Shown here: positions 45,159 through 53,591 of the stretch, piece by piece
Layout of the letters: every line of letters starts with the position of its first letter
Position numbering within the stretch: position 1 is the stretch's first letter
Source of the DNA: Streptomyces sp. XM4193
GTDB taxonomy: Bacteria; Actinomycetota; Actinomycetes; Streptomycetales; Streptomycetaceae
NCBI RefSeq assembly: GCF_023072595.1
Contig: NZ_JALLGK010000003.1
Location: forward strand, 434,001-498,000
DNA length: 64,000 bases
Direction: 5' to 3'
The notes under the pieces: model-generated
The model's input: only the letters and a program-made list of their open reading frames with translations
Told to the model about the DNA's origin: nothing
The model's database searches: none
Translations under genes and position numbers: made by a program

Positions 45159-45794
45159 TCAGGGGCAGGTCTCGCCGAACTTCACGGCGGTGAAGGAGAC
45201 CGGGCGCCCTTCCAGCGCCTCGCCGGCGGCCGGTTTCTGGGTGCACACACGCCAGTTGGACTCCAGCACGATCAGCCGCTTCTCGCCCGTCGCGTCCTCG
45301 GTGGAGATGCCGGACGTCTCGTCCAGCGCACCGCGGGCCGCCCGCAGGGACTTCCCCGAGAAGTCCGGCATGGTGGCGCCGGCCTTCTCCGGACGCTGGT
45401 CCTTCTCGGGGCACTCCTCGTCCAGCTTCACGGCGCCCAGGTCGACTTCCGTGCTGGTCGGGTGGGTGCCGGCGGCGGGCGACTGGAAGCAGACCTGCCA
45501 GTTGCGGGTGAACGCCTGCGCCCGGTCGCGCCCCAGCGCGTCGTGGGTCTTCAGCTTGCGGAATCCGGCGTCGCCGGCGGCCTTGCGGGCGGAGTCCAGG
45601 CCGCGGTCGACCAGGTTCGGCAGCGCGGCCTCCGCCGAGTCGTCCGAACCCTTGTCGTCGGCGTCGGAGCTGCTGTCCGCACCGGCCGAACTCCCGGTGT
45701 CGGCACGTTCGTTGTCGGCTGCGTCGCAGGCGGAGGCGGTCAGGACGAGGCCCGCGGCGAGCAGGCCGGCGAGGGAGGCGCGACGGATACCCAT
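45159..45794 (-). CDS. PASTA-domain lipoprotein
   Basis: 211 residues. The signal peptide ends in a lipobox LTASAC with lipidated Cys23. A Ser/Asp-rich linker (about 27-55) leads to two PASTA-like domains (about 57-128 and 142-211), each with the pattern PNLVDRGLDSARKAAGDAG or MPDFSGKSLRAARGALDE and a C-terminal strand ending in CP. PASTA units bind peptidoglycan fragments in kinases and penicillin-binding proteins. Here they are displayed on a lipid anchor without a kinase. Next to a secreted NlpC/P60 hydrolase. Confidence 0.85.
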   Translation of the reverse strand: MGIRRASLAGLLAAGLVLTASACDAADNERADTGSSAGADSSSDADDKGSDDSAEAALPNLVDRGLDSARKAAGDAGFRKLKTHDALGRDRAQAFTRNWQVCFQSPAAGTHPTSTEVDLGAVKLDEECPEKDQRPEKAGATMPDFSGKSLRAARGALDETSGISTEDATGEKRLIVLESNWRVCTQKPAAGEALEGRPVSFTAVKFGETCP

Positions 45795-45959
45795 GCCCCG
45801 ATGGTCGCCGTACGCACAGCGTGGCCGGGCGCTTACCGGTGGCTTGTGACGTTTCCGTGATGCGGGCCGGGGGCCGTCCCGGAGGCACTCGCGCCCGTGC
45901 CGCAGCGGCCGGCGGCGGTCACCGGGACCGCCGCCGGCCGCTGCTCGACTGCTCTTGCC

Positions 45960-46523
45960 TCAGTACTTCTTGGGACGGTAGGCGTCGTACTGGTCGGCCT
46001 TCAGGCCGTAGCTGAGCTTGCGGTAGTCGGTGCCGTGGCCGCCGCGCTGCTCGTACGCCCAGTAGGACGTCTTGCTGGAGTTGACCCACTTGTGGAAGAT
46101 CACCACGTGGCGGCTGGTGTTGCTGCCCACGGGGTCGATGACCAGGTCGCCCTTCTTGAGGCTGGCCATCTTGATCTTCTTGGTGTATGAACTGGTCGCC
46201 AGGCCCACGGTGTTGGTGCCGGGCTTGCCGTACTTCAGCGCCATGCCGACGTAGCCGGAGCAGTCGGTGCGGTAGCCGCCCCAGGTCTTGCTCTGGCTGT
46301 AGGGCACCTGCTTGCCGCCGTTGGCGGTGAGCCACTTCTTGGCGCGGTTGATGACGGTCGCGCGGGAGATCGCCGCTGCTTCCGCCTTGGTCTCGACCTG
46401 ACCCTGCGCCGAGGTGGCCGGCGCCTGGGTGGGCGCCTGGGCGGCGCTCGCGGCAGGGGCGAGCGGCAGCAGGAGTGCGGCCGTCGCCAGCGCGGGGACG
46501 AGGGTGCGGGTTGTGCGTTTCAT
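45960..46523 (-). CDS. Secreted NlpC/P60-like cell-wall hydrolase
   Basis: 187 residues. Signal peptide at 1-27 (cleavage near ASA-AQ). The catalytic domain (about 55-187) has Cys88 in YRTDCSGYVGMAL and His139 in SRHVVIFHKW, the Cys-His pair of peptidoglycan amidase or endopeptidase families. A short Gln/Ala/Thr linker precedes it, and there are no extra binding domains. ATG at 46523, GGGAGG five bases upstream. Expected to cut stem peptides or an amide in the wall. Confidence 0.85.
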   Translation of the reverse strand: MKRTTRTLVPALATAALLLPLAPAASAAQAPTQAPATSAQGQVETKAEAAAISRATVINRAKKWLTANGGKQVPYSQSKTWGGYRTDCSGYVGMALKYGKPGTNTVGLATSSYTKKIKMASLKKGDLVIDPVGSNTSRHVVIFHKWVNSSKTSYWAYEQRGGHGTDYRKLSYGLKADQYDAYRPKKY

Positions 46524-46757
46524 TGGTCCTCCCGAGGAATGCAGCGGGCAACGCTAGTCGTGCGCATGTCAATGCGTCGGACGGTCGCCCGCGAACGACG
46601 CTCTACCCAGGCTCACGTGAAGGATTCGCGCCGCGGAACGAGCGCGGCGACCTGATGACGAGTGTCACCGCATGGATGCCGGATGCACGCGCCCCGAGCT
46701 GCCCGACCGTGCCCGCTGTCCTCCCGCCCCCGCCGTACGGGCGGGCTGCCGGGAACG

Positions 46758-46794
46758 CCGAACGGCCCCCGGCGCGTGGCCGGGAGCCGTTCGG
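46758..46794 (-). terminator. Terminator after the acyl-CoA dehydrogenase gene
   Basis: 16-position stem (46758-46773 with 46779-46794) with one mismatch and a five-base loop, 28 bases beyond the acyl-CoA dehydrogenase stop. Confidence 0.85.
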
Positions 46795-46821
46795 TGCGAG
46801 GCGTGCGGGGGAGTGCCCGGA

Positions 46822-47994
46822 CTACGGCAGGTTGCGCGCCATGACGATGCGCTGGACCTGGTTGGTGCCCTCGTAGATCTGCGTGATCTTGGCGTCGCGC
46901 ATCATGCGCTCGACCGGGTAGTCGCGGGTGTAGCCGTAGCCGCCGAGGAGCTGCACGGCGTCGGTGGTGACCTCCATGGCCGCGTCCGAGGCGTAGCACT
47001 TGGCCGCTGCGCCGAAGAAGGTCAGGTCCTCGTGCGGGCCGCCGCCGCCGACGCGCTCGGACTTGGCCGCCGCCGCGTACGTCAGCTGCCGCGCGGCCTC
47101 GATCTTCATCGCCATGTCGGCCAGCATGAACTGCACGCCCTGGAAGTCGCCGATCGGCTTGCCGAACTGCTTGCGCTCCTGCACGTACCCCTTGGCGTAG
47201 TCCAGGGCGCCCTGGGCGACGCCGAGCGCCTGGGCGGCGATGGTGATGCGGGTGTGGTCCAGGGTCTTCATCGCGGTGGCGAAGCCCGTGCCCTCCTCGC
47301 CGATCATGCGGTCACCGGGGATGCGCACGTTGTCGAAGTAGACCTCGCGGGTCGGAGAGCCCTTGATGCCGAGCTTCTTCTCCGGGGCTCCGAAGGAGAC
47401 GCCCTCGTCGCCCTTCTCCACCACGAAGGCGGAGATGCCCTTGGAGCGCTTCTCGGGGTCGGTGACGGCCATCACCGTGTAGTACTCCGATACGCCGGCG
47501 TTGGTGATCCAGCGCTTGACGCCGTTGAGCACCCAGTCGTCGCCGTCGCGCACGGCCTTGGTCTTCATGCCCGCGGCGTCCGAACCGGCGTCCGGCTCGG
47601 AGAGGCAGTAGGAGAACATCCCGTCGCCCTTGGCGAGCGGTCCGAGGTACTTGCGCTTCAGCTCCTCGGAGCCGGAGAGCACCACCGGCAGGGAGCCCAG
47701 CTTGTTCACGGCGGGGATGAGCGAGGAGGAACAGCAGACGCGGGCGACCTCCTCGATGACGATGCAGGTCGCGAGCGCGTCGGCACCGGCGCCGCCGTAG
47801 GCCTCGGGTACGTGGACGGCGTGCAGGTCGTTGGCGGTCAGCGCGTCCAGGGCCTCCTGCGGGAAGCGGCCCTCCTCGTCCACCTCCGCGGCGAACGGAG
47901 CGATCTTCGCCTCGGCGAGCGAGCGCACCGAGTCGCGGAGCATGTCGTGCTCCTCCGCCGGCCGGTACAGGTCGAATTCAGCGGATCCCGCCAC
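46822..47994 (-). CDS. Acyl-CoA dehydrogenase
   Basis: FAD enzyme of beta-oxidation or branched-chain catabolism. 390 residues. The GTG at 47994 has GGGAG seven bases upstream and gives the usual VAGSAEFDLYRPAEEH start; the GTG three codons earlier has its ribosome site too close. Motifs: FSYCLSEPDAGSDAAGM and WITNAGVSEYYTVM (FAD contacts), and the catalytic glutamate in MMRDAKITQIYEGTNQVQRIVMAR. The pattern fits short-chain (butyryl or isobutyryl-type) enzymes. The promoter carries a small palindrome. Confidence 0.95.
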   Translation of the reverse strand: MAGSAEFDLYRPAEEHDMLRDSVRSLAEAKIAPFAAEVDEEGRFPQEALDALTANDLHAVHVPEAYGGAGADALATCIVIEEVARVCCSSSLIPAVNKLGSLPVVLSGSEELKRKYLGPLAKGDGMFSYCLSEPDAGSDAAGMKTKAVRDGDDWVLNGVKRWITNAGVSEYYTVMAVTDPEKRSKGISAFVVEKGDEGVSFGAPEKKLGIKGSPTREVYFDNVRIPGDRMIGEEGTGFATAMKTLDHTRITIAAQALGVAQGALDYAKGYVQERKQFGKPIGDFQGVQFMLADMAMKIEAARQLTYAAAAKSERVGGGGPHEDLTFFGAAAKCYASDAAMEVTTDAVQLLGGYGYTRDYPVERMMRDAKITQIYEGTNQVQRIVMARNLP

Positions 47995-48022
47995 GGTTCT
48001 CACTCCCTGGATTCTGCCTAAA

Positions 48023-48036
48023 TTACTGTCTAGTAA
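48023..48036. promoter_or_regulatory. Palindrome in the acyl-CoA dehydrogenase promoter
   Basis: TTACT and AGTAA flank GTCT, a 14-bp dyad in an AT-rich patch 29 bases before the gene start. It could bind a TetR- or GntR-type fatty-acid regulator. No such regulator is adjacent. Confidence 0.45.
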
Positions 48037-48206
48037 CTCAATTCTAGGCGCTGCGCCCGAGGCGGGGATACGTGAGGTTCCCGACAGCGCGCACCGCTAT
48101 GCTCGCGGATTGGGCCCAGCCTTACACCCGGTCCGGCGCCCGGGCACCACGGCGGCGCGACCCGCCGACGCCACCACCCCCACACGACCTCAGGAGAAAC
48201 CGTCAC

Positions 48207-49547
48207 ATGGCTCCCAAGCTCACCGTGATCGGTACCGGCTACCTCGGTGCCACCCATGCCGCCGCGATGGCCGAGCTCGGGTTCGAGGTGCTGGGCCTGG
48301 ACGTCGTCCCGGAGAAGGTCGAACTGCTCTCCCGCGGCCGGGTGCCGATGTACGAGCCGGGGCTGGAGGAGCTGCTCGGCCGGCACGTCGCCGGTCTGGA
48401 GGGCGCGAGCGGGCGGTTGCGCTTCACCACCTCCTACGAGGAGGTCGCCGAGTTCGGCGATGTGCACTTCGTCTGCGTCAACACCCCTCAGAAGCAGGGC
48501 GAGTACGGCTGCGACATGTCCTTCGTCGACTCCGTCGTCGAATCGCTCGCGCCGCTGCTGCGCAGGCCCGCCCTGGTGGTCGGCAAGTCGACCGTCCCGG
48601 TCGGCAGCGCCGCCCGACTCGACGCCCGCATACGGGAGTTGGCGCCCGCGGCGCAGGACGTCGAGCTCGCCTGGAACCCGGAGTTCCTGCGCGAGGGCTT
48701 CGCGGTCCGCGACACCCTGCACCCCGACCGGATCGTCGTCGGCGTCGAGTCGGAGCGGGCCGAGCGCGTGCTGCGCGAGGTGTACGCGACGCCGGTCTCC
48801 GAGGGCTCTCCCTTCGTGGTGACCGACTTCCCGACCGCCGAGCTGGTCAAGACCGCCGCCAACTCCTTCCTCGCCACCAAGGTCTCGTTCATCAACGCCA
48901 TGGCCGAGGTCTGCGAGGCGGCGGGCGGCGACGTGGTGAAGCTCGCCGAGGCGATCGGGCACGACGACCGGATCGGCGCCAAGTTCCTGCGGGCCGGCAT
49001 CGGCTTCGGCGGAGGCTGCCTGCCCAAGGACATCCGGGCGTTCATGGCCCGCGCCGGAGAGCTCGGCGCCGACCAGGCCCTGACCTTCCTTCGCGAGGTC
49101 GACTCCATCAACATGCGCCGCCGCGGCCACATGGTCGAGCTGACCAGGGACGCGGTCGGCGGGGCGCTCCTCGGCAAGCGGATCGCCGTGCTCGGGGCCA
49201 CCTTCAAGCCCGACTCCGACGACGTACGGGACTCGCCCGCGCTCAACGTCGCGGGCCAACTGCACCTCCAGGGCGCCCAGGTGACGGTCTACGACCCCAA
49301 GGGCATGGAGAACGCCCGCGCTCTCTTCCCCACGCTCGCCTACGCGGACAGCGCGATCGAGGCAGTGCGCGGCGCGGACGTGGTGCTGCACCTCACCGAG
49401 TGGCGCGAGTTCCGCGAGCTGGACCCGACGGAGCTCGGCGAGGCCGTCGCCGTGCCGCACATCCTGGACGGGCGGAACGCGCTCGACCCGCAGCTGTGGC
49501 GCAAGGCCGGCTGGACCTTCCGCGCGCTCGGCCGCCCGACCGCCTGA
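48207..49547 (+). CDS. UDP-glucose/GDP-mannose 6-dehydrogenase family protein
   Basis: Oxidises a nucleotide sugar to the uronic acid with two NAD, probably UDP-glucose to UDP-glucuronate for glycopolymers. 446 residues. N-terminal Rossmann motif VIGTGYLGATHA, a central helical domain, the catalytic Cys in GFGGGCLPKD, and a C-terminal UDP-binding domain with GATFKPDSDDVRDSPAL. AGGAGA lies about nine bases before the ATG. The sugar cannot be determined by eye. It fits the envelope theme of the following region. Confidence 0.92.
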   Translation: MAPKLTVIGTGYLGATHAAAMAELGFEVLGLDVVPEKVELLSRGRVPMYEPGLEELLGRHVAGLEGASGRLRFTTSYEEVAEFGDVHFVCVNTPQKQGEYGCDMSFVDSVVESLAPLLRRPALVVGKSTVPVGSAARLDARIRELAPAAQDVELAWNPEFLREGFAVRDTLHPDRIVVGVESERAERVLREVYATPVSEGSPFVVTDFPTAELVKTAANSFLATKVSFINAMAEVCEAAGGDVVKLAEAIGHDDRIGAKFLRAGIGFGGGCLPKDIRAFMARAGELGADQALTFLREVDSINMRRRGHMVELTRDAVGGALLGKRIAVLGATFKPDSDDVRDSPALNVAGQLHLQGAQVTVYDPKGMENARALFPTLAYADSAIEAVRGADVVLHLTEWREFRELDPTELGEAVAVPHILDGRNALDPQLWRKAGWTFRALGRPTA

Positions 49548-49697
49548 GGCCGCCGCGGCGGCGCGGCGGCGGCCCCGAACAGGGGTCGGCCCGCAGTGCT
49601 GTCGGCCTCGCTCGAACGCAGCAGTCCGAAAGGCGACCCCCGGGGCCCGGTGCCACGCTGGCAACGCCACGCAGGCACACCGAGCCGAGGAGTCACC

Positions 49698-49892
49698 ATG
49701 GGTATTGCGGACGAGTTCAAGGACAAGGCCGAGCAGATGAAGGACAAGGCGCAGGACTCGATGGGCAAGTCCGGCCAGTCCGACAAGGACAAGGGCAAGG
49801 AGCGCTCCTCGCAGGACAAGGACCCGAAGGACAAGGCGCGAGGAATGGCCGACAAGGCCAAGGACCACATGCAGGACCGCCTCGGCGACTGA
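49698..49892 (+). CDS. CsbD-like small hydrophilic protein
   Basis: 64 residues, very rich in Lys, Asp and Gln (MGIADEFKDKAEQMKDKAQDSMG, then KSGQSDKDKGKE and ARGMADKAKDHMQDRLGD). Such CsbD/LEA-like peptides are general-stress products, often under SigB-type control, which fits the sigma factor elsewhere in the window. The ATG at 49698 is six bases after GAGGAG. Unfolded or helical; no enzyme function. Confidence 0.82.
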   Translation: MGIADEFKDKAEQMKDKAQDSMGKSGQSDKDKGKERSSQDKDPKDKARGMADKAKDHMQDRLGD

Positions 49893-49940
49893 CGCCACCT
49901 TCCGGTCCGGCCGGGCGCCCCGTGCCCCTCGTCGACTGAC

Positions 49941-49974
49941 GCTGCCCCGCCCGGAGCCTTCCGGGCGGGGCGGC
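49941..49974 (+). terminator. Terminator after the CsbD-like gene
   Basis: Stem 49944-49955 with 49960-49971 (12 perfect pairs, extendable), four-base loop. Confidence 0.88.
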
Positions 49975-50140
49975 ATCGCGTCGGGCGGCCCTGCGTGCGG
50001 GAAGGCGCGTGTCGGGAGAACCGCGTACGTCGGCGTCGAACCTTTCCGGCCCCGGTGCGAGCACCTCGTACCGGGGCTGCGGCGCGCTCTGCTCCCCCGT
50101 GTTCGAGGAGTCAGGCGCTCGATGAGGCGAGTGGAAGAGC
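49975..50140. other. Gene-free stretch before the lower-GC islet
   Basis: No gene supported. Contains only short GC-rich inverted repeats (such as ggtgcgagcacc near 50055). The minus frame running through it continues from the broken gene that follows. Confidence 0.4.
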
Positions 50141-50505
50141 TCAGTGAAGCCTTTCGTGGTCCCCGTCGTCGAGCCAGTAGAGCGCGGCAAGGCCTCTGTC
50201 CACGCTCGTTTCTCGCTCTCGCTCAGCGAGTTCCATCCCGGGTGTGCGGTGGTCCGTTCGGCCACCCACTCCCATCTGCTGATGTTTCCCGAGAGCCGGT
50301 ATGTCTCTCGCCATGCTTCCGCTCTGCCGGGTTTTCCCTCTTCCTCGTGGGTTGCGACAATGTTTTCGAGCAGGCTTGTCAAAGAGCCGGCGAAAAACGG
50401 ACTTCCGGCGAAGACATCCGCCGATCCCGGTGGGGGAATGTACTGGAAGGACGTCTCCTGGATGTCGTACGGCTTGTCGCTCCACGCGGAGGAACTGGCG
50501 CACAT
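50141..50505 (-). pseudogene. Probable frameshifted small gene in a lower-GC islet
   Basis: The minus frame from ATG 50505 reads like a real protein: QETSFQYIPPPGSADVFAGS, SLTSLLENIVATHEEEGKP, then ETYRLSGNISRWEWVAERTT and WNSLSESEKRAWTEAL. It then loses sense. One base out of frame, from about 50190, ALYWLDDGDHERLH followed by a stop makes a natural ending. A single-base deletion near 50181-50195 would explain this. No clear ribosome site. GC content is visibly lower than in the flanks. Family not recognised. The plus strand is also open here, so the coding strand is not certain. Confidence 0.4.
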
Positions 50506-50740
50506 GTTTCCCGGCGGTGCGCTCTTCGAAGTGCTCGATTTCTCGTTTCCCCTTGCGGACTACAGGCCGGAGGTGGCGGCTCTCGCTGTCGACGGGTGGC
50601 TTCGGGAGAACCTCGGTCTGCGATCCGTCGGGCCGTCGGTGTCGTTCAACGAGGCAGTGTCCGGGTACGAGTTTTACTGGCCTCACGACGATCCGTTCTC
50701 CGAACATCCGGGTTCTCCCGGCGAAACGGGCGGCGAGTAG
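50440..50740 (+). CDS. Hypothetical small protein, possibly a gene remnant
   Basis: About 99 residues from ATG 50440 (preceded by ggtggggga). The text MYWKDVSWMSYGL, FEVLDFSFPLADYRPEVAAL and NEAVSGYEFYWPHDD has the mix of aromatic and acidic residues of a folded protein. The frame continues upstream to 50144, but that part looks like the shadow of the minus-strand gene. An alternative start at 50504 has GGAGG upstream. It overlaps the start of the minus-strand frame. No family recognised; frequent TTT and CTT codons, unlike the neighbours. Confidence 0.4.
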
Positions 50741-50774
50741 GGCCTGTCGCGGTCCGGACTTTCGGGTTCCTGTC

Positions 50775-50820
50775 GCGGCCCCGGGCCGGGCGGTGGGTCG
50801 GGCGGTGGGTCGGGCGGCCA
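50775..50820. repeat. GGGCGGTGGGTC tandem units
   Basis: Two and a half copies of a 12-base unit between the islet and the VOC gene. Confidence 0.6.
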
Positions 50821-50899
50821 ACTCCGGGTCGTTGTCGGTGGGCTGGGAGAGACTGTGGCAGTAGCAGGAACACCACCAGCTCAGACAGAGAGGTCGACG

Positions 50900-51277
50900 A
50901 TGGCTGCCATCACCATGGGCGTGACCGCGCTGGACTGTCCGGACCCGCATGCCCTGGCCGCGTTCTACGCCGCCGTTCTCGATTGGAAGATCGACCCGGA
51001 GAGCGACGACGAGTGGGTGGAGCTGATCGGTCCGCAGGGCCGGACCCTGGCCTTCCAGCGCTCGGAGGGGTACCGAGCGCCGCAGTGGCCCGGCGTCCAG
51101 CACTCCCAGCAGATGCATCTGGACTTCGACGTCTTCGAGGAGCAGATGGACGAGGCGGAGGCCCAGGTGCTGGCGCTCGGGGCGACGCTGCTGGAGGGCG
51201 ACCACGACGGTGCGCGCGCCTGGCGGGTGTACGCGGATCCGGTCGGCCATCCGTTCTGCCTCTGCGCCAACGGCTGA
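50900..51277 (+). CDS. VOC-superfamily (glyoxalase/bleomycin-resistance fold) protein
   Basis: 125 residues with one VOC domain built of two beta-alpha-beta-beta-beta units: MGVTALDCPDPHALAAFYAAVLDWKI, then QQMHLDFDVFEEQMDEAEAQVLALGA and WRVYADPVGHPFCLC. The His in QQMHLDFDV and the Glu/His positions could bind a metal. The start at 50900 follows GAGAGG by seven bases. Substrate unknown: such genes range from glyoxalases to drug-binding proteins. Monocistronic with a shared terminator. Confidence 0.88.
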   Translation: MAAITMGVTALDCPDPHALAAFYAAVLDWKIDPESDDEWVELIGPQGRTLAFQRSEGYRAPQWPGVQHSQQMHLDFDVFEEQMDEAEAQVLALGATLLEGDHDGARAWRVYADPVGHPFCLCANG

Positions 51278-51296
51278 GCGCTCCGCCGGGCGCAGC

Positions 51297-51334
51297 ACGA
51301 TGCCCCGGTCGCTCTCCCGCGGCCGGGGCATCGT
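51297..51334. terminator. Bidirectional terminator
   Basis: 12-bp perfect stem (51297-51308 with 51323-51334), between the VOC gene and the convergent LCP gene. Confidence 0.85.
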
Positions 51335-51373
51335 CGTGTGCGTGTGCGCTGCGGTGCGGCGCCCGCGGGTGGG

Positions 51374-52636
51374 TCAGTCGCCCTTGACGGTGATCTTCTC
51401 GCCGTCCTTCAGCTCCTGCACCAGCTGCTTGACCCGGGTCATGTCCCATTTGAGCGCGGAGCCGGCGGGGCTGCTGACGTTGCCCGCGATCGGCATGTTC
51501 ATCTGCGTGCCGTCACCGCCGGAGACGCCCTTCATCGCCCAGAACATCCTCAGCAGCTCGTACAGGCTCATGTCCTTGTCGACGATGAGCGCGTCGAGGC
51601 CGGTGCCCATGGCGGGGTAGAGCTTGAAGGGGTTGAGGACGGTGCTCGGGGTGGCGCTCTCGTTGGCCAGTGCGGAGAGCAGCTTCTGCTGGTTCTTGGT
51701 GCGACCGAGGTCCCCACCCTCCGCGTTGTAGCGGTTGCGGACGAAGGCGAGGGCCTGGGCGCCGTCCAGTTCGTGGCAGCCCTCCTGGAAGTCGGCGCCG
51801 GAGTTCTTGTCCTTGACCGGCTTGTCGAAGCACATCTCGACGCCGCCCAGGGAGTCGACGAGCCCGGCGAAGCCGCCGAAGCCGATCTCCGCGTAGTGGT
51901 CGATCTTCAGGCCGGTGTTGTACTCCACGGTGCGGACCAGGAGTTCGGGGCCCTCGATCGCGTAGGCGGCGTTGAGCTTCTGCTGCTGTGCGGGGATGCG
52001 GCGGCCGGAGGAGGAGCCGGTGAACTCGGGGATGGTGATGAGCGAGTCGCGCGGCAGGCTGACCATGGAGTTCCCGCTCGGCCCGCGGTGCAGGATCATC
52101 ATGGAGTCGGTGAGCTTGCCGGTGCCGGAGCCGGTTTTGAGCCGCTTGCGGTCCTCGGCGCTCAGGCCCTCGCGGCTGTCCGAGCCGACGATCAGGTACG
52201 TCGTTCCCTCGCCGCCGTCCGGCCGGTCCTCGACCTGGCTGAGGTCGACCTCCCGGCGCAGCTTGCCGTCGGCCCAGAAGTAGGTGGCGACGCTGGTCAC
52301 CAGCAGCACCACGACGAGCGTGAGCACGGTCCACTTGATGCGCCTGGCCCAGTTCGGGCGCGGCCGGGCGTCGCCGTCGCCGTACCCCCGGCCGTACTCG
52401 TCCCCGGGCCCACCGGGTCCGCCCGGTCCGGCCGGACCGTTGCCGTACACCTGACCGTCGCTGTAGCCGGAGTCGTAGCCCCCGCGGTTCTGGGCCGGGA
52501 CGCCGGGGGTGCGCACCCCGCCCGGGTTCACGGTCGGCATGACACGGGCGCCCTCCGGACGCGCGCTACGGGAGCCGCGACCGTATCCGTCGCCGCTCCT
52601 GCCGTCGTTGCTCAACCCCTGGGGCCACTCATTCAT
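51374..52636 (-). CDS. LytR-CpsA-Psr (LCP) family protein 1
   Basis: Membrane enzyme expected to attach wall glycopolymers from polyprenyl carriers to peptidoglycan. 420 residues: a Gly/Pro/Arg/Tyr-rich cytoplasmic tail (1-98), one membrane helix (about 102-122), then the LCP domain (about 140-400). Active-site arginines and aspartates are in LIVGSDSREGL, DSMMILHRGPSGNSMVSLPRDSLITIPE and ALAFVRNRYNAEGGDLGRTKNQQ. No LytR_C domain follows. Start ATG 52636. It is separated from the four other LCP genes by a thioesterase and a dehydrogenase. Confidence 0.93.
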   Translation of the reverse strand: MNEWPQGLSNDGRSGDGYGRGSRSARPEGARVMPTVNPGGVRTPGVPAQNRGGYDSGYSDGQVYGNGPAGPGGPGGPGDEYGRGYGDGDARPRPNWARRIKWTVLTLVVVLLVTSVATYFWADGKLRREVDLSQVEDRPDGGEGTTYLIVGSDSREGLSAEDRKRLKTGSGTGKLTDSMMILHRGPSGNSMVSLPRDSLITIPEFTGSSSGRRIPAQQQKLNAAYAIEGPELLVRTVEYNTGLKIDHYAEIGFGGFAGLVDSLGGVEMCFDKPVKDKNSGADFQEGCHELDGAQALAFVRNRYNAEGGDLGRTKNQQKLLSALANESATPSTVLNPFKLYPAMGTGLDALIVDKDMSLYELLRMFWAMKGVSGGDGTQMNMPIAGNVSSPAGSALKWDMTRVKQLVQELKDGEKITVKGD

Positions 52637-52841
52637 GCGGTGCAGTCTGCCTCCGACCGCGCCCCGCAGAACAGTCCGGGTGCCGCACTGGAGCAGTCCT
52701 GTAGCAGAGCCGTGGAAAAATGCCCGGCTTATTTGCTTTTGCCGGCGGGTCGGACCCGTCGCGCGGTGGCAATCGCCACAACGGCGGCCCCCGGTCCGCT
52801 TCCGGCGATGTTTGGCCGAAACCCGCCTCTACCCTGGAGCA

Positions 52842-53393
52842 ATGACCGACCCCGCCACCAGCGCTCCGGAGAGCGAGCTGCCCGGAAAGCCGACGGCCGC
52901 CTCCCGCACGACGCTCAGCCACATCATGTCCCACAACGACACCAACCTCCTGGGCACCGTCCACGGTGGCGTGATCATGAAACTGGTCGACGACGCCGCG
53001 GGCGCGGTCGCGGGCAGGCACTCGGGCGGCGCCGCGGTGACGGCCTCCATGGACGAGATGGTCTTCCTCGAACCGGTACGGGTCGGGGACCTGGTCCATG
53101 TGAAGGCGCAGGTCAACTGGACCGGTCGTTCCTCGATGGAGATCGGGGTCCGGGTGCTGGCGGAACGGTGGAACGAGTCCACCCCCGCGACCCAGGTCGG
53201 AACCGCCTACCTCGTCTTCGCAGCGGTCGGCGCGGAAGGCAGGCCGAGGACCGTACCCCCGGTGATCCCGGAGACCGAACGCGACAAGCGGCGCTACCAG
53301 GAGGCCCAGATCCGCCGTACGCACCGCCTCGCCCGCCGCCGGGCGATCAAGGAGCTGCGCGACCGGCGGGCCGCCGAGGGCCTGTCCGACTGA
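52842..53393 (+). CDS. Acyl-CoA thioesterase (hotdog fold)
   Basis: Hydrolyses acyl-CoA to free acid and CoA. 183 residues. One hotdog domain (about 20-135) with SHIMSHNDTNLLGTVHGGVIMKLVDDAAG in outline, where the Asn-Asp and His-Gly-Gly region carries the catalytic positions of the YciA/BFIT group. EPVRVGDLVHVKAQVNWTGRSSMEI follows. The C-terminal 45 residues are basic and helical (RRTHRLARRRAIKELRDRR). TACCCT (52830-52835) lies six bases before the ATG, a possible leaderless promoter, though GGAG sits two bases before the start. Confidence 0.9.
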   Translation: MTDPATSAPESELPGKPTAASRTTLSHIMSHNDTNLLGTVHGGVIMKLVDDAAGAVAGRHSGGAAVTASMDEMVFLEPVRVGDLVHVKAQVNWTGRSSMEIGVRVLAERWNESTPATQVGTAYLVFAAVGAEGRPRTVPPVIPETERDKRRYQEAQIRRTHRLARRRAIKELRDRRAAEGLSD

Positions 53394-53591
53394 GCCCCCG
53401 GCGTGGGGCGACCCCGGAACCGGGCACGGCGGCCCCCGGGCGGTGGGGAGGGCGACCCGGGACCGTTCACGGCGGCCCCGCGAGTGGTGACGGTGGAGCC
53501 CCGGCGCCGGGAGGCGAAGAGGCGGCTGGCATCGTGGGCCGCCCGCGGCGCAGGGTCTCCTGCGCGACCGCGCACCGACGACGGGAGCGAA

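Noticed and set aside
46524..46821. Cyclic-di-AMP (ydaO-type) riboswitch before the NlpC/P60 gene
   Set aside because: Such riboswitches often precede wall-hydrolase genes in Streptomyces, but the conserved core was not seen; only a short spacer and a convergent terminator are present.
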